From: Gnetum montanum
Taxonomy: Eukaryota; Streptophyta; Gnetopsida; Gnetales; Gnetaceae
DNA length: 64,000 nt
Direction: 5' to 3'
NCBI GenBank assembly: GCA_015680685.1
Contig: MNCI01016355.1
Span: 224,711-288,710 of the forward strand
Part shown: piece after piece, positions 11,495 to 24,809 of the stretch
How positions within the stretch are numbered: the stretch's first letter is position 1
Layout: every line of letters starts with the position of its first letter
Notes under the pieces: model-generated
Told to the model about the DNA's origin: nothing
The model's database searches: none
The model's input: the letters and a program-made list of their open reading frames with translations, nothing else
Program-made: the position numbers and the translations under genes

Positions 11495-14260
11495 CTAACC
11501 TTCGTTAGCTATGTTGAAGGGTAATTCTACCCACAAAGCATCTTTCAAAGGGTCAAGGGATTCTGTTGATCCTTCAGGTTGGTCTGCTTCACATTTTTTA
11601 CTATCATACCCTATGGGAGATGTGTCATCAGGAAACTCCACCTCTGATCCTTGTTCAGCATCAATGTTGTTGACAGTTAGAGGGGTTGTATTGTCATCAT
11701 GTATGATAACCTCTTCAACTTTTTGCAGAAGGTGGATCTCCTAATGGATTGGAGAGGAAACGACCCACAGCTAGGCCAACCAAGGCCTACCCAAGATCAA
11801 GTTGAAACTTGACATTTCCTCAACCATTATGAATTCAACAGTGGTGGGGAATTGCTCCCCTGACACAAAGGATATCATGAAAATTCCTCATACAACAACA
11901 CGCGACCCATTGAAGAATTTCAGGCAAGTTGTCTTCATTGGTTGAATCTAGTCAACAAGACCAAGCTTGTCAACAACTATGTATGGGATGACATTAGTTG
12001 TCATCTTATCATCGACATGCACCTTGCAGATCCTACATTCTTCCACGTAGATGGTAATGAACATTGACGTGGTAATGACTTAACCGTTCTCAAGGTTCAC
12101 CTTGATTGCCTCATCACAAAATGCTAGGGGTGTTGAACTTGATTCCTACAACAGAGGAGGTAACATCATAGTGTGAATGAACTATTTATCCACTAGGATG
12201 TCCTCCATGACAAGAATGGAGGTCAACATACACAAATGGCACGTGAACCACAAATGGCTCCTATGCTAGTTTTGCATCATCATCAACACTAATGGCATTG
12301 ATGATGTACCCTACATCACTTGCATTAAGAGGATCCTTGTAAGTTCCCATTGATTGATCTTAGGGGTGCACTAGGTTGGTAGCATCCAGGACCAACTCAC
12401 CTTTGTCAATCATGTGTTAGATGTCATCCTGAAAATCCATGCAAAAGTCTGTGTCATGACCTTGTAGTTGGTGATACTGGCAAAACTAATCCAATTTGAA
12501 ATCCTTAGGGACTAGGGCTCATTACACAATGCGATTGAAGGAATTCTAAGGAGCTCATAATATCAATCATGCCTCTTATGAGCATCCTTGAACTTTTTCT
12601 TGTACTAGATGCATCTAGTATTAAGCAATTGGTCCAATAGCTTTGATTGTTTGATGGGCAATGGTGTATACTTTGAGTGATCCTTGCACCTAAAGTTAGG
12701 CCTTGCAGTTGCTAGTGTCATAGCCACTGATGATGCAAGCTAGTTATTTGCTGCTATGCTAGAGCTAGCTGCCTTGTTGTTGTTGGCCAAAGCCTTGGGT
12801 GGCTTGGCCATTGATTTGATGTTAGCCAGCTTAGCCTCATTGACTGCCATTGCATTGATTGTGGTTGCTTACTTGGCTTTGTCCTTATCTTTATCCTTCA
12901 TTGCATGTAGGTTTTTGTAGGCCACATAGCTAGATCCTTGCTAGCCTCTGCTACATCCTAAATGCTCTTGGCTTAAGAAAATGCTTGTCTTAGGAACTAC
13001 GAGGCAAGGTAGTACAGTTTTGACTTAATGAAGTCATTTACTATGCCTTTTAAGATGGCCAGTAGGTATGTCTCCAAGATAGGCTCATGGATCTCATTGA
13101 GTGATGTGCTCCATCACTGAACAAATTTTTACATAGGCTCTAAGTGGCCCTACTTGACTTGTATTAGTTGGTCTAGGATCACCTTAGGCTTCAAGTTGTA
13201 CTTGAAGCGAGTGACAAATTAGGTAAGCAATCCCTCCAAAGAAGTGATGGAGGCCTTGGAAGCATGCAATACTAATCTAGTACCTTGCCAATCAAGGACA
13301 TGATGAACACACAAATGATGGTGTTTAGCCATGCTAGGAGTAGGAGGCATTCTAATCAAAAGATCACTAGATGGGCGTTAGGGTCTCCTTCACCATTATA
13401 TTTGATGAACTGTGGGAGTGGGACCCTAGTGGGCAATGCTAGTGGTGGAATTACAGAACTGATTGGATCATCTTGGTACAAGTCCATCACATGGACGGTT
13501 TCTAAGGAGGTAGCCTTAAGTTGCTTGCCCTCTTTAGTAAGGCTTTGGATTAGCTGGAATGCTTAATCTAGGCTAGGTTTGGTTGTAGTGGTGGGCTATG
13601 TGGGTTGTGTTGCCCGCTATGGTTGTTGGATGATCCACAACCCAACTCTAGGTTGTGTGACCACACATGATGCCTATTGTGTGGGTTGTGTCATGGAAAC
13701 AACACTCAGGCTGCACCATGGGTTCATGGTTTGGGCCATCATAAATGATGCCAATGTGACAAGAAGGACAAATGACACCTAAGTCACAAAAGGCAAGGGA
13801 GGAACAAGCATGGTGTACACGTAGGATTATGTAGGTGCAATGGTTACTGCTACAGAAGGTTAGATGACCTTAACAGGTTGAATGAGCTAAATAGGCTAAA
13901 TAAGTTGCAAAGGTTGTAATGGGATGGTGAAAGGCATGCGAAAGGAAAGACTAAAAGTTAGAGTAGCATCCCGGTGCATTTGTAGCATCTAGTGGGTTAC
14001 CATCATAAGTGTTGACCTAGGCAACGATGCCAGCCTGCGGGACTGTGAAGGAACAAAAGCAGAGGTTTTCTACTAGAATGAGGCATGGAATGGGTTCTTA
14101 TGCTTAGATTGAGTCTCGAACTTGTTTAGCTCCTCTTGGAGGGGCTCCTCATAGTCTATACCTCCCTCATAGACCATGTTACGGACGAGATTGTCCAACA
14201 TCCACCGGTAATCCTCCATGAGCAGGACAAAATCAAAATTGAAATGGAGCCATTCCTATT
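11495..14260 (-). pseudogene. Tat-like Ty3/gypsy gag-protease relic
   Basis: Minus strand. A proline-rich N-terminal part (about 14260-13500) leads into the gag core: KYNGEGDPNAHL at about 13400, then the W/L-rich capsid stretch around 13250-12980, which aligns with the gag at 16.6 kb. A C-x-Y-H...GH-x-T-x2-C-like segment at about 12470-12400 sits where Tat gags have their zinc-binding block. The protease follows at about 12060-11770, with an eroded active-site strand and the family C-terminus FNLILGRPWLA. An acidic linker runs to about 11495, where a splice-donor-like GTGAGT begins. There are numerous stops, mostly TAG. Gag packages element RNA and the protease matures the polyprotein; this copy can do neither. 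Confidence 0.8.
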
Positions 14261-14894
14261 ATGATACATGATCTCATAACTATGTTTGGCCTCCATTTCT
14301 TGCTAATCTTAAGGCAAACCTACCTAAATTTTTTCACAAACAAAGTTATACTACTCGTTGTTGAGCACCATGACCTCGAGGAGGCAAGTTACACTACCTA
14401 AGAGATTGCCTCTATGCCAGGATAGGGCCCCCAGCCCCAGGAAGATCAATCTGTATTTTCCGTTGAACAAGCTAAATAATAACCACACTTGGAGTGGAGG
14501 TCAAAGGTTGTTTAGGGTTCATGGTGCAAAAGGAAATGCGAAAGGCTACTTATGCAAAACACGAAGAAAAATGGCTAAGTGCTAAAAGGCAAAAAAATGG
14601 CTAAGTATGCAACTACTGAGAAAATGGCTAAGTGTAAAAATGTAGAAAAATGGCTAATTATAAATTGCTATAAAAATGCTAACTATGGGACTATGCTCAG
14701 AGCTTACTACACTCACTACATTGGAGCTAGCTACACTTTGTCAAGAATCCAAAATTTGGTTGAGTGCAAGTTATGCACTTTGGTGTTGTTTAGCAAGGTT
14801 CCAAGGGAACCAACAACAGGGTCTAATCTACACCAATGGTGTAAAGAGCACACAAGGCAACAACCAAGGGATAGTTGAACAAGAAAATGATGAA

Positions 14895-14913
14895 GGCCCT
14901 CCTTCTAGCACCA
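14895..14913 (-). other. Primer-binding-site-like motif beside an LTR head
   Basis: On the minus strand it reads TGGTGCTAGAAGGAGGGCC, begins with the required TGG, and lies 6 bases inside an LTR head whose minus-strand end is ...TACA. A near-identical motif occurs at 19131-19149 in the same position relative to a second LTR head and gag. I could not name the tRNA with confidence. Confidence 0.6.
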
Positions 14914-14919
14914 GAAAAC

Positions 14920-16560
14920 TGTAGCAACCAAAAACGTCAAAGGCTAGAACAGGACATTGAAAGGTCTATGGTCGCATAGTCTTGACCCTGCTTCTACACA
15001 AGGGTCTGCTAGGAATGGAAGTGGGGTGCCTAGAATGGTCTTATTAATCAAACTAGGACTTACGGGTGTTATGAAGAAATGAGAGTTAAGGGGGATGTTT
15101 TGTTTTGTAATGTCCACAATGTCTACTGGTGCAAGCATAGCAGGGATTTTAGACATAAGAACAAGGATGCAAATGTGCGAATACATGCTTGAGTAGTGCA
15201 AAGTGCAAGTAGAATGCTAAAAATGTAAGAAAAAATGTGAAAAATGCATAGAATGTGAGCAAGAGAGAAAGGCACTATTCCAAATGGGGGAACATAGTCA
15301 ATTGCAAAGAAACATTTAGGAGGTATGCAATGTACAATAGGCACAATAGGCAACCGTAGTCATAGACTCAAGGTATCCGATTATGAAGAACTAACATCTA
15401 CCATGGAGTTTAAGCTTGTCGGGTTGGCTACCACAGTGTCCTACAAGCTGCAATGGTTGGTTGTGTGTTGGGCGGTGTACAATGGTGTTGTAGTGGTGTG
15501 GAATGGTGTCCAATGATGTCCCAAATTTTGTCAAGTTACTAAGGATGCTTGGGTGTAAGAGTGTCAATGCCAAAATGTCAACTGTTGAATGAAATTGCCA
15601 ACCCCTAAAACGTGAAGCGCAAAGGTATTTATAGGGTTAAGGTTAACATGAATCGTGGATCCAGTGCCACGTGGTAGAGGGGTAGCTGGGACTATGCTCA
15701 CCCCAACTACACTCCCACTGAAGCGAAATGGTGTTTTGCTAGTATGCTTTAATGGACCCTATAAGACTACTAAACTGTGACTATGTTGTCAAGACTGCAA
15801 ATGCGAATGCAGAATAGACCACAAAGTACCTAAAAATAATGCAAAATAGTGCAATTTTGGATACTACGCTACCAACTCCCTTGAGTGGTGTTGAGCATAG
15901 GTACAATTTAGGAGCAAATGGGGGATGCTAATGAAATGCAAATTGCTAATCTTGCTTGCCGAAGGAATGTTGGAACTAAGATGCAAGCCGGTGCTAAGTT
16001 TTGGAAGCTTTTGAAGGTAGTTTCAATAGACTATGTTGATTACACTCTAGAGCTTAGCCCTGAGACTTAGGCATATCTTGCTAGAAAATAATGCTCTATG
16101 CAAGCTACACCAGCTACACTTTAGAGCATAGCCCTAAAGGTGTGAGCGTAGCCCTAAAACTTGGAAAAAATTAGCAAAGATGTGCCCATGCAAACTACAC
16201 TAATTGCACTCTAGAGCATAGTAGGGAGCGTAGGCTCAAAAGTTAGAAAATTTGCCAAACTATTTCTTTCATCTCATACATGCTCAATAGCCTCTAGCTT
16301 GGCACTTAGGAAAATTTGAAAAAATGGTCATTCCAAGGCTAACTACATTAGCTACACTCTGGAGCATAGTCCCAATAGGGTTAGCACAGTTAGGACACTT
16401 AGAAAAATTTGTATTTGTTGTTGACACTTAGAGAAATTTTTCAAATCCTCACTATTAGTGTCAACTACACTAACTACACTTTAGAGTGTAGTCCCAATAG
16501 TGGGAGCGTAGTCTCAACACTTAGACAAAATCTGCCAAGTTTTGACAATAAGCCAAATCT
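14920..16560 (-). repeat. LTR-like region of the old Tat-like element
   Basis: It starts (plus reading) TGTAGCAACC directly beside the primer-site motif. It shares the block GGTCTT...ATCA..CTAGGACTTACGGGT (about 15036-15064) with LTR heads at 19.2, 41.57 and 59.73 kb. A minus-strand TATAAATA lies at 15626-15633, followed upstream by a CCACGTGG G-box-like site at 15667 and then the U3-type repeat array. The layout (head, TATA, G-box, repeats) matches the younger LTRs at 41.6 and 59.7 kb. The outer end was not resolved. Confidence 0.6.
16040..16545 (-). repeat. Degenerate U3 array of CTACACTCTAGAGCATAG units
   Basis: Four to five units of about 90-110 bases, each with an imperfect palindrome CTACACTyTAGAGCATAG followed by AGCGTAGTCYNAACACTTAGAAAAATTT. 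If TG/CA are read as decayed CG, the palindrome becomes CTACGCTC...GAGCGTAG. That is the motif kept in CpG-rich form in the LTR at 41.6-42.8 kb. Confidence 0.6.
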
Positions 16561-16584
16561 TCAATTAAGACCTGGGAGCCTAAA

Positions 16585-17915
16585 TTTTATGGTGTTCCAC
16601 TTGGCTAAGGGACCATAAGTCTAAATAATATAGTTTGAAATTGATAAAGTCATTGATCATCCCCTTGAAAATGGCTAGAAGGTGGATTTCAACTATAGGC
16701 TTAGGAACCTCATTAAGTATAGCATTCCATTGTTGAATAAACTCTTGGATAGGTTCAAGAGGCTCCTGTTTGATTTTCATTAATTGGACCATGATGATAT
16801 CTAATTTCAAGTTGTACTTGAAATGGTCCACGAATTATGAAATCAAGTCCTCTAATGAGGTAATAGATCTTCTATGAAATGCATGATAGTAGTCCAAAGC
16901 TTTCTTGGTAAGGGACATAGGGAAGGTTTGCATAATGGTACCTGGCCTAACCTATAGTAACAAGCATTTAGAATGAAAGGTAGTGAGGTATGCATTGGGA
17001 TCACCCTCACCATTATATTTCATGAACTATGGGATAGGAATGCCTAGGAAAAGAGTGATTTGAGGGATGTTTACACTAATAGGATCATCATATGGTAGAA
17101 GTTCATTATTTTAACCATCTATGTGGTTGAGGCCTTAAGCTTGTGTAGCTCTTCCATGAGGTCTTGGATCATCTAAAAGGCCTAATCCAAGCCTTAAGGC
17201 ATTTTGGCAGGTTGGGAACTCTATACAAATGATTAAGGGGAAAGTTAGAAGGTTTGTGGCCTTACTCTAGGTAATGGCAAGGATGGAAGAGGTTGCATGA
17301 TCATAGTTGTATGAGGGATGAATAGTCAAAATAAGGTCTATGCTGGTATTTAAGTGACAAAGGGGGAAAATGAAGTATGGAAAGCTTAAGTAACTTGGAA
17401 TCCCATTGAGAGGCCCACTGGAACAAAGAAAGGATGAGTTGTGGTGAACACCATGGGTGATGGCCATGTGGAATGAGGCTAGGTCATGAAAGGTATGGAT
17501 GAAAAGGATGAGCCAGATTGAGGCAAAGGTTGTGCCTAGTGAGTAGCAATGATGGGCATTGAACCAAGCATAGAAGGATAAGCATGTGATGAAGAAGGTT
17601 GGGGAGCCTACCCCATAGAAGATGTAGGAGAGGTTGAACTAGGTGCACTAGCTTAGGGAGCTAATTGTTGGAAAAGACTTCCAATGAAGACATCAAGTTT
17701 TGGTTTAACCTCAAACTCATCATGCTCCTTGTGGTAACCCTCTAAGTTAACTTCTTCTCTCAACTCATCCATCTCTATTAATTGGGCTAATATATGTGTA
17801 TCAATTTTAGTCAATTTTATTTTTTCATAAGGGAAGGGGATGTACTTTTTTCTGTTCTTATGGATTAACTCGAACTCATGCTTGGATTTAGATTTTGCAT
17901 GCAGGATGAGCAAGC
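16585..17915 (-). pseudogene. Second Tat-like gag relic
   Basis: Minus strand. The segment 17653-17913 encodes a charged stretch. The capsid core follows: FMKYNGEGDPNAYL at about 17020, SLTKKALDYYHAF at about 16900, and 16831-16580 with FIQQWNAILNEVPKPIVEIH. The same blocks occur in the gag at 13.4-13.0 kb, so the two are paralogous copies. No protease or pol follows; the element is broken at about 16.58 kb by the U3 array of the neighbouring copy. That suggests the element at 11.5-16.5 kb was inserted into, or recombined with, this one. Confidence 0.75.
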
Positions 17916-18399
17916 CTACTTAGATTTTGGTGCATATAAAATTATAATGTTTTTCATTTATTATGGTGAAGTCCAGGCTTTGGCCCCTCTACCTAAGCAA
18001 TTTTCTACACTCAACAATAGTTGGGTCCTTAGGGTTGTACATGTGTACTACATCCTAATTTGAGGTCATGTCAATTAAGTTGATGGACAACATGGTCAAT
18101 TTTTGGAAAGGCATTAACTGGATGTTTAATTAGGTTTTAAATTAATAGTCCCAACAAATGGAACTACCCAACATATAAATAGTTTTAGTTGTGAAAATGA
18201 TAAAAACTACAACCACAAGTGTAGTGCAGGTGGTAGTGATAGTGCTATGCACTACACTAGTAAAAATTAAAAATTAATTAGTTTCAAATTTTTGGGTTTT
18301 TGAATGCAAGGGACATGGGCTTGCATTGCAACTAGTTACTAAAAAAAATTTGGATGTAAGAATGTTGAAGGCAGGTTCCCAGTTTCTATACTGGGTTTA

Positions 18400-18970
18400 T
18401 TCCACCCAACCTACACTAGAAAAAATATGCTAGTTTTGTCTATTTACAAAGATATGTTGGTGTTTCTAACAATAAATATGCTAGGTATAAAAAAAGCAAG
18501 TTGGTTTTCCTTGTCTAAAAACATGCGAGTATATTTTTCCAAAGGAAAAATATGTTGGTTATGGTGTGCACATAAGAGATATGCTAGGTTAATAAAAGAT
18601 ACACTCGGTGTTCTTGGAAAAGATATCCTTATTCTATGGAAAAAGATACATTGGGTTTCCAAAAAAATACCCTAGGTGTTTTTTCTACAAAAAATATGGT
18701 GGTAATATCTCAACAAATACGCTAGTATTTTTGGAAAAGGTAGGTTGGGCTTTAGAAAAAGTAGGCTAGTTTTGAAAAAATATATGATGGGCTTGTAGGA
18801 GAAGCGCAATGGAAAATTTTCAATGGCTACAAGTGGCTATTAGTGGTAAAAATACGCTAGCCCTAGGAAAATGCAAAGACATATTTTAATGAGTAAGAGG
18901 TGTAGGTTCCTTGAAATACACTAGCTTTGAAAAGTCTAGTAGTTACTGTGAAATTTGTAGAAACACCCAA
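18400..18970. repeat. AT-rich degenerate tandem repeat in the gag leader
   Basis: About 15 units of 25-45 bases around AAAAATATGCTAGgTTTT (variants TACACTAGCTTC, TATGTTGGGTTT). Related units recur at 19850-19960. The array lies between the second gag and its primer site, so it occupies the 5' leader. Translation gives only low-complexity peptides. Confidence 0.6.
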
Positions 18971-19130
18971 ACTAGCTACAATAAATATGTTGGGTAAAAA
19001 ATGCAAGAGAATGGATGGTTGTGTTGGTTCCTTGGCATGATTTCAAAGCAATGTTCAAAGATTTTTAGTAAAAAAAATAAATGATAATCAAGATTGATAA
19101 ATAGGTAAGAGCAAAGCAAGATTGGGCAAA

Positions 19131-19149
19131 GGCCCTCCTTCTAGTGCCA
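19131..19149 (-). other. Second primer-binding-site-like motif
   Basis: Minus strand TGGCACTAGAAGGAGGGCC, one to two changes from the motif at 14895-14913 and again followed at once by an LTR head (TGTAATACTAG from 19155). It fixes the 5' end of the element whose gag is at 16.6-17.9 kb. Confidence 0.6.
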
Positions 19150-19154
19150 AAAAC

Positions 19155-19960
19155 TGTAATACTAGAAAATTTTAGTGCTAGAAAATTGAAGATCTCTAGC
19201 AAAATAGTTTAATCCCAAATCCCATGGGCCTCAAAAAAAGAATCCAAAGCATCCTTGACGGTCTTGCCAATCACTTAGGGACTTATAATTTGTAAACAAA
19301 TGTAAATAAATTTAATGAACATTGTAGATCTAATGCTAGAGAAGATACAAAAAACAAACTTAAAATGAACAAATGAACTACAATATTTTATTAAAATAAT
19401 AGAATGTTGTAAAAATAGAGTTTAAAAGAGTACAAGTTTTTATTCTTATGATGCATAAAGAGCTACATAGAGGATGCCTGAAGCCTAGTGAAATTAGCAG
19501 AGTGTGTCTTACATTTAGCTTCATGATCTGAATGCTCCAAAGTTTTACTTCCAAGGCTCCTTGATGGTTCTCTAGCATTGGATCTATTTTGTTGGTGTTG
19601 AAACAGTGAATGCTTATTGGACTTTCGATTGATCTACAATAATCTGAGAGTTTCTTTGTTCAGCCAAATGCAAATTTTGCCAAAAGTCCTTTGTGTATGA
19701 TCATCTTTGATTTTTATAGGCCATTGGATTTTGGTATGCTACTGCAAAATTCTACGATGACTACTAATAGATTTTTGCAAATTTTCAATGTTGAATGCCA
19801 TCAACTTCAATGTACTTATCAATTTTGGTAAGTTTGATACATGAAAGCCATCATAAATATGTTGGCTCCCATAAAAAGTACACTAGCTTCACAAAGATAT
19901 ACTAGCTTCCATAAAAATATGTTGGGTTCCATGAAAATACACTAGCCTCATCATGAAAAT
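19155..19960 (-). repeat. LTR-like region of the second Tat-like copy
   Basis: The head TGTAATACTAG is followed by GACGGTCTTGCCAATCACTTAGGGACTTATA at about 19237-19270. This is the worn form of the block CGGTCTTGTCGATCAGACAAGGACTTACGG at 41.57 kb (aligned in pieces). A repeat tract of TACACTAGCTTCC/ATATGTTGGGTTCC units lies at 19850-19960. The distal end is not visible. Confidence 0.5.
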
Positions 19961-20379
19961 TAAGGCCCAATAATTTATACACTGGCTATAGGTAATCCCA
20001 ACGTATAAACTACTTTGACCAACATAAAAATAATGAAAACCCAAATTTGGTGACTTCCAAGGCATTCTCAGCCTTTCCAAGCCTAGGTACATGCATGATA
20101 TAACTTATTCACTTGGGAAGTGAGGCAATGACAACTTATGAAACCTTTTTTAGCCTCAATAATTTAAAGTATGTGAGATTTCAGCCTGTGAACTGCAAAC
20201 TTTACATTTTTATTGTAAGAACTTACCTCAAGTTCAATGGTGAAGGTTATAATGCCAGGTGCTAAAAAAAATAAGGCAACTATATCTACCATTATTTTTA
20301 CACCAAATTACAATGGTTTTGATCATGAGTTGCAATGTAAATTTTCTTTGTGATGCTTCAATAATGTAGAACCATTATT

Positions 20380-21660
20380 TGATCAATTTCTAGATATTGT
20401 TCACAAAATAATAATGATTATAAATCCAACAACAATAGAATCTTAGCTAACAGACTACCTAACTTATCTTACTACTCAAGAGATCCCTATTGAATGAGAT
20501 AAGAAAAAGAGGAAATAGTTTCTTCATCAAGTAACACACTTCATTGAAATTACAAGTAATCTTTATAAAATATGTGTTAATGAATTAATCAAATGGTGTG
20601 TTCTAGAAGAAAGTTAACAGAGAGTTCTACAAGATGCACATGAAGGATTGTGTGGAAGTCACTATGTAGAAAGGTAAATAGCTATAACATCTCATGACTA
20701 GATATTTTTAGCCCACTATATTTAGGAAGGTACACTTGTTTGCACAATCTTATGAGAGATGTCAAAGCTATAGAGGAATAAAAAATAGATATGGAAGACC
20801 ACAATAATGAATCCAATAGTTAAAACCATTGGACATCTAGAGAATTGATTTTATGGGATCCATCACGTCAATGTTAATTATTATAATTCATTATTACAAA
20901 AAATGGGTGAAAGCTATTATAGTTAAAATTTGCACATCAAAAACAATAGCCAAGTTCCTTTAACAGCACCCCCAAGCTAATGGATAGGCCAAAGTAACTA
21001 ATAGAGAAATAACATGAATTCTAACTAGAATTGTTAGTCAATATAGGAAGGATTGAAGCACTAAACTTAACAATGCTCTTTCAGCTTATCGATCAACTTG
21101 GAAACTTCCTATACGGTATTCCCTATATGAATTTGTATTTGGAAAATTACCTACTTTACTAATCCAAGCTAAGATACACATACTAACCACTACTTGCTTC
21201 CTAGATATAGATATTGATTTTGCCTAAAAAGAACATTTGATAAATCTCAACCTATTAGATGAAAATTGATTAGTAGCTCTAATTTTTAATGAGATCCATA
21301 AAAATACACTAAAAGTAAACATGAAACCAAAATTAGACAAGTTAATATTAGACCAAGAGATAGTCTTCTAGTATAATCCAAATAATGTAACCCAAAGAAC
21401 TAAATTTCAAATAGTATGAAAGAGATAATATATCATCTATACTACATATTAATTTATCACCATCAAAATCTATCACCCTGACAATCTACAAAAACTTATT
21501 CTTATTAATATTCAATAAGTTAAACCTTTCAACAACTTCCTACAATATGCAAACTCTACTATAGTATTCACTAAGGATAAAAGTCACTCGATCTTCTATG
21601 TATCCTCCTCAAATCATAGTTGTGGAATAGCCACATACTTCACTTAGGCCTTTTGAATAA
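20380..21660 (+). pseudogene. Plus-strand Ty3/gypsy integrase relic
   Basis: Read in one main frame with many stops. It shows a pol linker (LTTQEIPIE...), the integrase zinc-finger start AHEGLCGSHY at about 20640, and a weak core with VKTIGHLEN and GIHHVN. The conserved HPQANG.AKVTNREI then follows, then LSAYRSTWKLPIRYSLYEFVFG at about 21070-21140. Sequence quality drops on both sides. It differs from the Tat-like integrases at 2.3 and 62.8 kb, so it is a different gypsy lineage and an older, AT-enriched insertion. No catalytic function remains. Confidence 0.75.
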
Positions 21661-22224
21661 CAATTTTATATATTTTTTGTTTTTCAATTTCTTAACATTT
21701 TTCTTAATTCTTATCAATTTTCTAATTCTTTGATACCTTTTTTTATTCTTAATATGTTTTCCAATTCTTTTATGTCTTTTATTTTTCATAAAATTTCCAT
21801 TCTTGGAACAAATTATATTACAAATTATAAAAATCTTTATTATTTTGGTAAAAAGGATGTTAATGTTTAGCAAAATGTTATTTTGCCAAGAAAAGTTTGC
21901 ATATGTTATCAAATCATTAAAAGATTGATTATATGTACAATAAGACCATGTCATTCATTCCACCATTTCTAGTAATAAGAGGTTTTTACCATAGATATAA
22001 TGCAATTTGTATCATATAAACCTAAAAGTAATCCCATTATCATTATGCCTTGATAAAAAGTTGAAAAATCAAGTGGGAATAGAAAAGGGTGTGACATCAA
22101 GGAGATTTGCTAATTCTTTGGGTTTCTTTTATGAGTCTTATCCTTCATGTAATTATATCAGTACTCATATTTGCATTAAATTGGAAGCATGTTCTTTAAT
22201 CATAGTTGTTGCCTTGCTATGACA

Positions 22225-22510
22225 CTGGAAAGACATGTGATCCATATGTAAAGGTAGTCCTCTAGTAAGGCTAATATAATAATTAATTAATTCATATGTA
22301 TAACAAACATTCTTAGAGTACCACTGGAAAGAGATGTTACCCTTACTTGAAGATAGGATACTTCCAAGAATCTCATGGACTCTTGGATTAGTTTCATCAT
22401 GTGACTAGAAAGACATGTTAATCATGCTTGAAGGTGCATCATTGATAGAATTAGCATTGGCTATAGGGCTAAAAAGACATGTTATCCATACTTGAAGGCA
22501 TCCCTCTAAC
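22225..22510. repeat. Irregular tandem repeat CTGGAAAGACATGTTA
   Basis: Four units start near 22225, 22324, 22405 and 22469. Each carries CTrGAAAGACATGTTAyCC, then TACTTGAAGGT and a CCTCTA-like end. Spacing of 64-99 bases reflects indels. No coding frame is conserved across units. Confidence 0.6.
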
Positions 22511-24790
22511 CAAGGGCAAAGAATTCCTAAAAATTAAACATTTTAATTAATTACTTAATTACTATTACTATTACTATTTCCTAGGTTTTTCTTGTCAAGT
22601 AATGGTATCTTCATGTGGGTGTGATTGGTCTTATAGCAACATGTCTAAGATGATGTAATGTAATACCACTAGCAAGTCGTATAGACCTAGTTCGAATTTT
22701 AGAAGGATAGAAAGAATGATATCCTTTCCATGCTTGAAACACATGATTCATTATGACCATGGTAAGACACCTCACATTCCATTTTTTGTGATCCCTTCTT
22801 CATTCATTTCACTTGACTGGTATGTATAATTTTTACTTTAATGATTATGTATAGCATAATGCTGACTAGTTAACACAAACTAATCATGTTTATATTAGAA
22901 GAAAGGCATGATTCACATTCAATTCCTTAAGTATCCATAGTCACTTATAGGAGTGGTTATATCAAGGTATTAAGGGCAAGAGCTTACTTTGGTGAAGATC
23001 CACTTGTATGATTGTTGTGCTTCCTATTTGAGAGCCAATTCCACATCATCTTCATCTTTCCAAGCTATTGTTCAACTTCCCATAACATTCTAACATCTTT
23101 TAGCTATTACTAAAATCAATAATTTTTATCACATGTACTTCTTTTCAATTTATAATTATTCTTGCCCAAAGAGTTTTTTTTTCATCATTTTCACCATTCT
23201 TAAGTTAATAACCATTATCTAATCATCAAATTTTTCCTAAAATCCTTTTCAAAGATATTAGGATCCTTTAGGAATTACAACACCTCATTATTTTCTCAAA
23301 AAGTAAGAAAAAATTCAAAATTTTTCCAAGATGATGTTATAGCTATGATATATTGGCTATGATACCTTGGATACTATGTATATAGTATAACCCCATATAT
23401 ATATATACACACACACCATCATTAGAAAATTTTTTCCATCTTCTTCTAAATGCCTAGGAGTTCATGTTGTTTTTGTCCCAAAGTAACTTCTAAGCATTAT
23501 AACTTCCTCATCACATATCTGATTTTGGTTCTTTTTGAATCCTTGAACTCTCAATGTCAAGGCTTTTTATTGTGGAGGAATGCTACGCACACTTGGATAA
23601 TCTGCAAGCACTACAACTCATCTAATTTGAGGAAAAGAGTACTAATTATTTACTAATTTTTAGATGATTCTTAGGGTCAATTTGCATCACTTTGATTTAG
23701 ATAATCCATCATTTTATTGATCAATTTTAAAGGAATTGAACATTTTAACACAACATTTGCTAATAAATTATAACATGTGTTTCCTAAGAGTGTTTCATCT
23801 TGAAACTATCACAAAATCAAATAATTTTTTATTTTTGATCCTAAATTAGGGCAATTTGCATAAACAATTTTGCAAAAAATTGGAATATCATAATTTCATT
23901 ATTTTAGCTAAGACTAATTTTTTGTAAATTTTCTTGATTTTTCCACTAAAATCAATTTGAGGATTTTTGTTAAAATGAAAAAATTCCAACTCTACAACCA
24001 TGATTTTGTAAAACATTGATGTTTATTTACAATTTTGATCAAAACCCAAAATCCAAGGAAGGGTTAGATAACTAGAAAATATTTAGGAATTTTTTTGAAA
24101 TTACTATAAGCATACTCATGATTGTCTATGGCTTTAAAAAGAAATCTTGAAGATATCCATCATAGCCACATGAAAAGAGAATGACAAGATAAAGAGGTAG
24201 ATGTAGAGGAGTATATCAATCACAACTAGAAGCACAAACAAAAGAGGAGAAACAAGAGGAGCAATCCCTTTCCATCTCGCAACCAATGCCTTAAACACAC
24301 AATCTACACAAGCAGAAGCTGTAACATCACTGTTAGCTTTTGAACCTAGCAGACACCCCACTCTCTCAAAAGACTATGTACAAGTCATCAGTGGAAAATC
24401 CGTCATGTTCACAGTCATAGTGGAATTAAATTTTTATTCATTTCTAGAGTTTTTTTCTAGCATATATCAGAGAACAGCTTCAAGCATCATCATTTCAACT
24501 AATAATGTCTACAAACAATGACTAGTTTTTAGGAAAAACATATTAGTTTTAACACAATAAATAAGATGATGTCATAGTAAAAATTGAAGGTGTCATGATT
24601 CCATATTAAGACATAACAAGAGCACTAAATTTACCAAACATTGATCTTATTATAGCTCAAATCTCCACACAATCAAATACATATGCTAGAAGCCTTTGGT
24701 TTGAGAGAGCATATGGAACCAAAGATAAAGAATAGAATTAGATGATCATGGTTGAAAAGATCTATTTCAAGATTAGTACTTACCATATCT
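22511..24790. other. AT-rich stretch without a recognisable gene
   Basis: Many A/T runs and no frame with protein-family motifs. A small TA/CA microsatellite lies at about 23396-23416. The short plus frame 23450-23656 and minus frame 24134-24361 look random. Confidence 0.5.
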
Positions 24791-24809
24791 ATCCTTCTCG
24801 TAATCAAAA

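Noticed and set aside
21640-21954. 104-codon lysine-rich minus frame
   Set aside because: Made of AT-rich low-complexity codons opposite the end of the plus-strand integrase relic; no motif.
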